Positions 1 to 4,791 of a stretch of DNA of 9,161 nucleotides are shown here, in pieces. The notes under the pieces were generated by a model. That model saw nothing but the letters and a program-made list of their open reading frames with translations, was not told the origin of the DNA and searched no databases. A program made the position numbers and the translations under genes. This stretch comes from DAOPXV01 sp035352535 (lineage in GTDB: Bacteria > Muiribacteriota > UBA9980), in the NCBI GenBank assembly GCA_964545075.1, contig CAZJFS010000174.1, positions 1 to 9,161 on the forward strand, read 5' to 3'. How positions within the stretch are numbered: position 1 is the stretch's first letter; the number at the start of each line of letters is the position of its first letter.

Positions 1-1
1 T

Positions 2-748
2 GTTCCAAACGCTTTTACCGGGGCTTCATCCCGAGGTTCGCTTGGGAAATTTTCCGTCGCGAGCGGCGGAACTCTTTTTCTTGATGAGGTGGCCGACCTG
101 TCCATGGATGCTCAGGTCAAGCTGCTGCGTGCCGTCTCGAATTCCGAGATCGTAAAGGTCGGTGCGCTGGCTCCTGAAAAAGTGGATGTGCGAATAATTT
201 GCGCAACCAATAAAAATATGCAGAAAGAGATGGAGGAAGGTAATTTCAGGGAAGATCTGTATTATCGTATAAACGTATTTGAAATAAGAGTTCCTCCGCT
301 CCGCGAAAGGCTTGAGGACATTTCCGAAATAGTGAATTACTTTATAAAGCTTGAGACTAAGAATATTTTTGGTTCGGGTGTAGATGTCAATGTAGGCGGA
401 CGTTTTCTTGAGGGTTTAAAAAACTATTTCTGGCCGGGCAACGTCAGGCAGCTACAGGCTGTTCTTGAGCGAGAGATGCATCATCTGGCGGGAAGGTCTG
501 CGGATATTGATTCGAATTACGAACTTACCCATCTGCCGGATTCTATTCTAAACGATTCGGGACGGTTCGGGCCAGAAGCCGGTGAAACAAAGATAAAAAC
601 TCTAAAAAAAATGGAAGAGGATCTTATAAAGGCGGCGCTTTTGAAATATGACTGGGATTTTGAAAAAGTATGCGAAGCGCTTGAAATATCCAGGGCCACT
701 CTTTACAGAAAAGTTGGGCTGTATCACATATCCCGCGTCAAAAAATAA
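2..748 (+). CDS. Sigma-54-dependent transcriptional activator, 5'-truncated (AAA+ core and Fis-type HTH)
   Basis: The frame is open from the left window edge, so the gene starts upstream; 248 residues are visible. They hold the second half of an enhancer-binding-protein AAA+ ATPase. The sigma-54 contact loop reads NAFTGA (residues 3-8, normally GAFTGA), Walker B is TLFLDE (24-29, D28/E29), and a sensor I segment ends in CATN (68-70). The arginine-finger region is near FREDLYYR (82-89), and WPGNVRQLQ (144-152) marks sensor II. After a linker comes a Fis-type helix-turn-helix, about 218-238, with ISRATLYRK. Walker A and any N-terminal receiver, PAS or GAF domain lie outside the window, so it could be a response regulator or a sensor-linked activator. 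By family it would hydrolyse ATP to open sigma-54 RNA polymerase promoters. mltG begins 28 bp downstream on the same strand, so co-transcription is plausible. The family call is firm; the signal and targets are unknown. Confidence 0.93.
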   Translation, partial: VPNAFTGASSRGSLGKFSVASGGTLFLDEVADLSMDAQVKLLRAVSNSEIVKVGALAPEKVDVRIICATNKNMQKEMEEGNFREDLYYRINVFEIRVPPLRERLEDISEIVNYFIKLETKNIFGSGVDVNVGGRFLEGLKNYFWPGNVRQLQAVLEREMHHLAGRSADIDSNYELTHLPDSILNDSGRFGPEAGETKIKTLKKMEEDLIKAALLKYDWDFEKVCEALEISRATLYRKVGLYHISRVKK

Positions 749-776
749 TTTATACGGAAAGGTATGAAAATTTAAT

Positions 777-1817
777 TTGAAGAATTTTTTTAAGATAATA
801 GCGATCTTGTTTTTTATTTCGATAATAGGTGCGGTGGCTGCTTTTTTTTATTTAAAACAGCTTTTATTGCCTGTTTCTTCGACGCCTTTTTATAAGAACG
901 TTACCATTGCTCATGGCTCGAATGTTTCAGATATTGCCGAGATACTTTATAAGAACGAGCTTATTAAAAGTCAGCTTGTATTTTATTTTATGGTCAAATT
1001 TACCGTTGACGCTAACACGTTAAAGGCTGGCGATTATGTTCTGAGCTCTCATCTGACGCTTGAGGAGATCATTCACAAGATAGTCGCCGGCGACACTCAA
1101 AACATGTCCGTGACGATTCCTGAGGGTTTTACTACGGATGAAATAAAAAAAAGACTCGTTTCATATAATGTTTTAAAAGCCGAAGAATTTTCAGAGGCGG
1201 TTTCGAAGCCTGAATTTTTAAAAATGGCCGGATTTGACGCCGATACGGTAGAAGGGATATTATTTCCCGACACCTATATTTTTAATAAAAGCGCGAAGGC
1301 TTATGACATAATAAAAGCCATGGTAAAAGGCTTTAAAAACAAGCTTCCTGAAGGCATCCCTGAATACGAAAAGAAGATAGGGCTTCCTTTTGTAAAAATA
1401 CTTATAGTGGCTTCTCTTGTTGAAAAAGAAGCCAGGCATGACGCTGACCGGACAAAGATAGCGTCCGTTTTTTATAACAGGCTGAAGAAAAAGATGCGTC
1501 TTGAATCCTGCGCCACGATCCAATATATTCTGGGTGAAAACCGCAAAACGCGTCTTTTCAAGTCCGACCTTCAGCTCGATTCGCCTTTTAACACATATAA
1601 ACACGAGGGGCTTCCGCCCGCGCCAATATGCAATCCTTCTAAAAAATCGATATTGGCCGCGTTAAATCCCGAAGCTACTGATTTTCTTTTTTTTGTAGCC
1701 CGCCCTAACGGGTACCACGTGTTTTCAAAGACCTTCATCGAGCATACGAATGCGATAAAAGAAATAAGGAAAAACGCTCCAAAGAATTCCAGCGGCAGGG
1801 AAAACGACGAAATTTAA
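777..1817 (+). CDS. mltG: Endolytic murein transglycosylase MltG (YceG-like)
   Basis: The 346-residue product is typical in length for MltG, the inner-membrane lytic transglycosylase thought to cleave nascent glycan strands and so set their length. One N-terminal membrane anchor (about 5-27) is followed by a LysM-like region (about 42-105) and the periplasmic YceG domain (about 150-335). The signature ASLVEKEA (212-219) contains the expected catalytic Glu (E218 by alignment to the E. coli motif). It is followed by VFYNRL (231-236), LESCATIQY in place of the more usual LQSDPTVIY, the NTYKHEGLPPAPICNP block (282-297), and FVARPNGYHVFSKT near the C-terminus. The frame has no ATG near the 5' end. 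TTG at 777 is the only start that keeps the whole anchor, because an in-frame TGA lies at 765-767. A purine-rich GGAAAGG (756-762) lies 14 nt upstream, a rather long gap. The SNase-like gene follows after 17 bp, probably in the same operon. Confidence 0.93.
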   Translation: MKNFFKIIAILFFISIIGAVAAFFYLKQLLLPVSSTPFYKNVTIAHGSNVSDIAEILYKNELIKSQLVFYFMVKFTVDANTLKAGDYVLSSHLTLEEIIHKIVAGDTQNMSVTIPEGFTTDEIKKRLVSYNVLKAEEFSEAVSKPEFLKMAGFDADTVEGILFPDTYIFNKSAKAYDIIKAMVKGFKNKLPEGIPEYEKKIGLPFVKILIVASLVEKEARHDADRTKIASVFYNRLKKKMRLESCATIQYILGENRKTRLFKSDLQLDSPFNTYKHEGLPPAPICNPSKKSILAALNPEATDFLFFVARPNGYHVFSKTFIEHTNAIKEIRKNAPKNSSGRENDEI

Positions 1818-1834
1818 CCGGCGGTGTAAAATTT

Positions 1835-2620
1835 ATGAGTCTTGAAAAATTATATATTGAAAAAGTCGTGGACGGCGACACGCTCAATGCCTCATCGGGA
1901 AGGTTATTACGCCTTATTGGCATCGATTGCCCGGATTTCAGGCTTCCTTATTATGACGAGGTTCTAAATTTCGTAAAAGAGGCTATAGAGGAACGCGAAA
2001 TCCTTGTTGAATATTGTCCGGTTAAAAAACTTGATACTTATAACCGCGAACGGGTTATTATATTTTATAAGGATAAACGCGGCCATAACTATAATCTTAA
2101 TTTAAGGCTTTTAAAACTCGGGTATGCAAGACTTTTTGCGGTACCGCCCTGCCACATAGATTTTTACGAATGGGCCCGTATCGAATATAATGCCCGTCAG
2201 AAGAAACTCGGTATATGGTCATGCGAAAACGATGACTCTATTATTAGTAATTATACTCAAAACTCGGCTGACGAAGAAAAAGATCTCGGAAATACGAAAA
2301 TATCCAATAAACTTTTCAAGCTGGGCTATTTCTGGAGCCTTTCTGATGCGAGCAAAGTTATATACATGCTTTTATGCCATATGGCTCATCCTACTGGCGT
2401 CGTCTGGATAGCTTTTACGACGATCGTAAAAAATACCAGATACGACCTTAATACCGTTCTGATGTGCCTTAACGAAATGGATTCAATGGGCCTTATTTCA
2501 TATAAAATTTCTCAGAGTAAAGAGAAGCCGAACTATATAATCCTTCATAAAATAATTCCCCCGCCAAAGAAAGATCCTTCGGCGAGGGAAAATCAGGTCG
2601 ATACTCTGGACCTTTTTTAA
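1835..2620 (+). CDS. Staphylococcal-nuclease-like protein with C-terminal winged-helix domain
   Basis: The 261-residue product has two parts. Residues 5-130 match the SNase/thermonuclease fold. VVDGDT (11-16) gives the calcium-binding Asp positions. RLIGIDCPD (26-34) aligns with the R35...D40...E43 segment of Staphylococcus nuclease, and R71 in YNRER aligns with R87. The residue equivalent to the general base E43 is Asp (D34). The domain ends in a helix and GIW motif (126-128). Residues 155-240 are unrelated to SNase and look like a winged helix-turn-helix: a segment SDASKVIYMLL, then TTIV, then LNTVLMCLNEMDSMGLI, resembling replication-initiator or DnaD-like HTH domains. The tail is basic and proline-rich. 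There is no signal peptide, so unlike secreted thermonucleases it should act in the cytoplasm, plausibly on DNA or RNA chosen by the HTH. It lies 17 bp after mltG and converges with HU. The nuclease family call is firm; the HTH call is by pattern; whether it is catalytic is uncertain. Confidence 0.8.
   Translation: MSLEKLYIEKVVDGDTLNASSGRLLRLIGIDCPDFRLPYYDEVLNFVKEAIEEREILVEYCPVKKLDTYNRERVIIFYKDKRGHNYNLNLRLLKLGYARLFAVPPCHIDFYEWARIEYNARQKKLGIWSCENDDSIISNYTQNSADEEKDLGNTKISNKLFKLGYFWSLSDASKVIYMLLCHMAHPTGVVWIAFTTIVKNTRYDLNTVLMCLNEMDSMGLISYKISQSKEKPNYIILHKIIPPPKKDPSARENQVDTLDLF
2546..2588 (-). terminator. Probable intrinsic terminator of the HU transcript, inside the SNase-like gene
   Basis: On the minus strand CCCTCGCC (2588-2581) pairs with GGCGGGGG (2565-2558), an 8-bp stem with one G-U wobble. 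The loop can form a small inner GAAG/UUUC stem. The tract that follows is AATTATTTTAT (2557-2547). On the plus strand the same stem carries a C/A mismatch, so the structure favours minus-strand transcripts. It sits 40-70 nt past the HU stop, inside the convergent neighbour's 3' coding end. The U-tract is imperfect. Confidence 0.45.
2595..2618 (+). terminator. Weak terminator-like hairpin at the end of the mltG/SNase operon
   Basis: AGGTC (2595-2599) and GACCT (2609-2613) form a 5-bp stem around a 9-nt loop, followed directly by T residues to 2618, where the TAA stop begins. The stem is short, so it is at best a weak terminator for the plus-strand operon; it could also form on the minus strand. 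Confidence 0.25.
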
Positions 2621-2627
2621 GAGGTTT

Positions 2628-2909
2628 TTACTTCGATCTGTGGACTATCATTGATAGGGCTTTTCCGGCTTTGAACTTTGCGACCTTTCTCGCTTTAACC
2701 TTTATATTTTTTCCGGTCCGGGGGTTTCTGGCGATTCTCTCTTTTCTCTTGTACGTCGAGAAAGTCCCGAAACCCACCAGGGTTAGTTTTTCACCTTTGT
2801 GAAGCATTTCGCGAATTATATGCAAGGTCGTGTCCAGACTGCGTTTGACGTCTTTCTTAGAAAGGTTGGTTTTTTCGGAGATTTGTTTCACCATTTCCAT
2901 TTTGTTCAT
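2628..2909 (-). CDS. HU-family DNA-binding protein
   Basis: The 93-residue product has the standard length and layout of HU/IHF proteins: an N-terminal two-helix dimerisation region (about 1-40), GFGTF (46-50), and the DNA-embracing arm with RNPRTG (61-66). The C-terminal helix segment is RKVAKFKAGKAL (74-85). It would act as a dimer that bends DNA and compacts the nucleoid, and it can assist enhancer-looping at sigma-54 promoters. An AAGGAG sequence (2927-2922 on the minus strand) lies 12 nt before the ATG, slightly far but convincing. The gene follows the hybrid kinase by 73 bp on the same strand and may be co-transcribed. The stop lies 7 bp from the stop of the convergent SNase-like gene. 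HU and IHF subunits cannot be separated by eye, so no symbol is given. Confidence 0.95.
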   Translation of the reverse strand: MNKMEMVKQISEKTNLSKKDVKRSLDTTLHIIREMLHKGEKLTLVGFGTFSTYKRKERIARNPRTGKNIKVKARKVAKFKAGKALSMIVHRSK

Positions 2910-2945
2910 TTAACGTTGCAACTCCTTGTTATTTCTCTTGTATTT

Positions 2946-2982
2946 TTTTTATATGATCGAGCGCGAGCGGGCCATATAAAAA
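2946..2982. repeat. 10-bp perfect inverted repeat between the hybrid kinase and HU genes
   Basis: TTTTTATATG (2946-2955) and CATATAAAAA (2973-2982) are exact reverse complements around a 17-base GC-rich loop containing CGAGCG twice in tandem. It begins at the base next to the kinase stop codon. The stem is all A/T apart from one G-C pair and has no following U-tract on the minus strand, so it is not a standard terminator. It may be an mRNA processing or stability element, or a protein-binding site for HU expression. Confidence 0.5.
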
Positions 2983-4617
2983 TTAAAATTCGGGTTCAGT
3001 CTGAGTGATTATAGGATGAGAAAGTATTTCAAAACGGTATTTTTGGTATTCCTTTGATATTTCGTCAATTATCGAGTTGAGAATGTGTTGATATCCGGAT
3101 ATATAATTTTTTCTTCCGAATTCCTCCAGCTGGCCAAAAAGAGCTGACATTGTCTCCGCTCCTACGTTTATAGCGGTTCCTTTCATTCTATGGGCCGCTT
3201 TCCAAAGCGCTTCGGCGTTGATTTGCATTATCGAGTCGCGTATTTCATCCATAAATTTTTGATAAGAATCAAAAAAAATTTTTACTATTTCTTTAGCAAG
3301 GCGGGATTTTCCGGAGACTGTGCGGCGGAATATTTCGATGTTAAATGTTTTGGATTCTGATTCGATTGGCGTCTTATAATTTTTCATGATTTCCGGCGCC
3401 AGGCCGCTGAAGTTTTTCTGGTTATTTATTTCTATGAAATCGTCTATTGACGAACAGATAATGTCGGGATCTATGGGTTTGGCGATAAAGCCGCTCATTC
3501 CTGCGTTCAGGCATGATTCGCGGTCCTCGCTCATAACGCTCGCGGTTAAGGCTATTATCGGATTGGTAAAACCGCCCTTTCTGATCGCGGCTGTTGCCTC
3601 GAATCCGTTCAGGATGGGCATGTGGGAGTCCATTAAAATTATGTCGAAGTTATTTTTTTTAAAGGCCTCTACGGCTTCGAGTCCGTTAGCGGCCAACGAT
3701 ACAAAATGGCCGTTAGAGGTAAGGACTATTTTGACGAGTTCGAGACTGACCGGGTCGTCGTCAACAATTAGAATTGTGTGTTTTTGCCCAGGCGAATTTT
3801 TTTTACGCATGATGCCTCGGTCAGTCTTTTCGGCCGCCTGGAAAAAACTTTTTCCCGTTTTGAAGGATAACTGAAAGGATAAATTTATACCGTTGTTTTG
3901 ATTTCTTGAAATCGTTATAGCGCAGCCGCCGCATGTTGGATCGCCGCTTTTTTTGTTCATGAGTTCGACCAGCATATTTGAGAGCAGGAGGCTGAACTCG
4001 CAGTTTTCCATGGCGTTGTAATTCTCGGACGCGTCTTTCTCGGTTTTTATTGAAAAAGTAGTTGTAATGTATGAATTTTCGGCGTACCGGATGAAAGTTT
4101 CAAGCTTGATGCGCCGGTTGGATGCGGGCTGGCGTTCTTCAAAAGTTTTTAGAGCTATTGACATGAGGTTCAAAAGGACCTGCTTCAGCCTTAGCGAGTC
4201 GCCGATTACGTTGTGTTTGAGTTTTTCATCAATGGCGTAAGTGAGTATGATGTTTAGTTTAAAAGCTAAGATATTGGCGATGGAAAAAATTTCATGAACG
4301 GTATTTCTTAAATCTACTTCGTTGTTTGAAAATTCGATATTTCCTGATTGTATTTTTGAGAAATCGATGATGTCGTTTATAAGTTTGGCGATTATTTCGT
4401 TGCTTGTTTTTATGTAATTCAGAAATTGGGTTTGCTGTTCTGAAAGGACGGTTTTTGAGAGCAGGGAAGTAAAACCGATCGCACTGTTTAATGGCGTTCT
4501 TATTTCATGGCTTATGCTGGAAAGAAAGCTGATGCACGCTTCGTCAATTGGCGCGACCGGGGAATCGATAAGCGGATCGGCTTCCGTGTGTGCGTTATCC
4601 TTGTCATTTTCTGGCAT
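2983..4617 (-). CDS. Soluble hybrid sensor histidine kinase with degenerate ATPase domain (HisKA-HATPase-REC-HPt)
   Basis: The product has 544 residues and no membrane segment or PAS domain; only about 28 residues precede the HisKA domain. The H-box is ISHEIRTPLNSAIGF with phospho-acceptor H37. In the following ATPase-like region D140-RLKQVLLNL is recognisable, but the N-box reads NLMSIALKTF (150-159) with Ile where the Mg-coordinating Asn should be. The DxGxG and GTGLGL boxes are absent: the G2 position reads CEFSLLLSNMLVELM (206-220). The receiver (about 280-398) is canonical, with DDD (286-288), phospho-acceptor D330, T358 and K380. The HPt domain (about 435-525) has AAHRMKG with H476. ATG at 4617 has AAGGAG (4628-4623) 5 nt upstream. 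By family it would relay phosphate His-Asp-His to a separate regulator. The lost ATP-binding motifs suggest it cannot autophosphorylate and acts as a relay or phosphatase hub. It is preceded by a sigma-54-like promoter and followed by HU. Confidence 0.92.
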   Translation of the reverse strand: MPENDKDNAHTEADPLIDSPVAPIDEACISFLSSISHEIRTPLNSAIGFTSLLSKTVLSEQQTQFLNYIKTSNEIIAKLINDIIDFSKIQSGNIEFSNNEVDLRNTVHEIFSIANILAFKLNIILTYAIDEKLKHNVIGDSLRLKQVLLNLMSIALKTFEERQPASNRRIKLETFIRYAENSYITTTFSIKTEKDASENYNAMENCEFSLLLSNMLVELMNKKSGDPTCGGCAITISRNQNNGINLSFQLSFKTGKSFFQAAEKTDRGIMRKKNSPGQKHTILIVDDDPVSLELVKIVLTSNGHFVSLAANGLEAVEAFKKNNFDIILMDSHMPILNGFEATAAIRKGGFTNPIIALTASVMSEDRESCLNAGMSGFIAKPIDPDIICSSIDDFIEINNQKNFSGLAPEIMKNYKTPIESESKTFNIEIFRRTVSGKSRLAKEIVKIFFDSYQKFMDEIRDSIMQINAEALWKAAHRMKGTAINVGAETMSALFGQLEEFGRKNYISGYQHILNSIIDEISKEYQKYRFEILSHPIITQTEPEF

Positions 4618-4647
4618 GTTATCTCCTTATCAAGCGATTAGTGATAG

Positions 4648-4663
4648 TGCAATTTTCATACCT
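4648..4663 (-). promoter_or_regulatory. Candidate sigma-54 (-24/-12) promoter of the hybrid kinase gene
   Basis: The minus strand, read from 4663 to 4648, is AGGTATGAAAATTGCA. GG and GC are separated by exactly 10 bases, as RpoN requires. Compared with TGGCACG-N4-TTGCA it matches GG, A, G and all of TTGCA; the misses are T to A at the first base and two C to T changes. Transcription would begin near 4637, about 20 nt before the ATG at 4617, leaving room for the AAGGAG at 4628-4623. The neighbouring upstream gene encodes a sigma-54 activator. The match is by eye only. Confidence 0.5.
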
Positions 4664-4676
4664 GATAATGAATAAC

Positions 4677-4705
4677 AAAAAAACACAGCAATGCCGCTGC
4701 GTTTT
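4677..4705 (-). terminator. Intrinsic terminator-like hairpin after the 889-aa activator gene
   Basis: On the minus strand AAAACGCAGC (4705-4696) pairs with GCTGTGTTTT (4689-4680), a 10-bp stem with one G-U wobble and a 6-base loop GGCATT. The T run continues to 4677. It lies about 80 nt past the stop of the 889-aa gene and before the candidate sigma-54 promoter of the kinase gene, so it would separate the two transcripts. Confidence 0.6.
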
Positions 4706-4710
4706 GGATG

Positions 4711-4739
4711 ATTATATATTTGCGCGTATTTTTTATGAA
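4711..4739 (-). promoter_or_regulatory. Possible sigma-70-type promoter upstream of the hybrid kinase
   Basis: On the minus strand TTCATA (4739-4734) and TATAAT (4716-4711) are separated by 17 bases; the -10 is a perfect match and the -35 is 4 of 6. The predicted start near 4704 falls in the first arm of the terminator-like hairpin, and the region is very AT-rich, so it may be chance. Confidence 0.25.
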
Positions 4740-4791
4740 AATTTGATGTTTCTTATGCGAAACACCGACGACGTTTGCGCATATTTTTATG
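4719..4791. repeat. Imperfect 18-19-bp direct repeat, candidate activator-binding (enhancer) site
   Basis: TTTGCGCGTATTTTTTATG (4719-4737) recurs as TTTGCGCATATTTTTATG (4774-4791), differing by one G/A change and one T, with starts 55 bp apart. A further TTTGCGTG lies at 4793-4800. The copies are about 80 to 155 bp upstream of the predicted sigma-54 start of the kinase gene, the usual range for enhancer sites. The distal copy overlaps the stop codon of the activator gene. Confidence 0.5.
4755..4782. repeat. Dyad / hairpin just past the 889-aa activator gene
   Basis: ATGCGAAAC (4755-4763) pairs with GTTTgCGCAT (4773-4782), nine pairs with one unpaired G at 4777, around a 9-base spacer. It shares the TTTGCGCAT sequence of the direct repeat, so the half-sites are both directly and invertedly arranged. 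No T-tract follows on the minus strand, making a DNA-binding dyad as likely as an RNA hairpin. Confidence 0.45.

Noticed and set aside
1260..1604. 114-codon minus-strand open frame within mltG
   Set aside because: It lies fully inside the conserved MltG catalytic domain on the opposite strand and has no supporting motif.
1919..1933. TGGCATCGATTGCC as a sigma-54 promoter
   Set aside because: GG and GC are 8 rather than 10 bases apart, and it lies inside the SNase-like coding sequence at the conserved catalytic motif.
3386..3874. 162-codon plus-strand open frame
   Set aside because: It is antisense to the receiver and surrounding parts of the hybrid kinase, which has strong motif support; the translation shows no recognisable domain.
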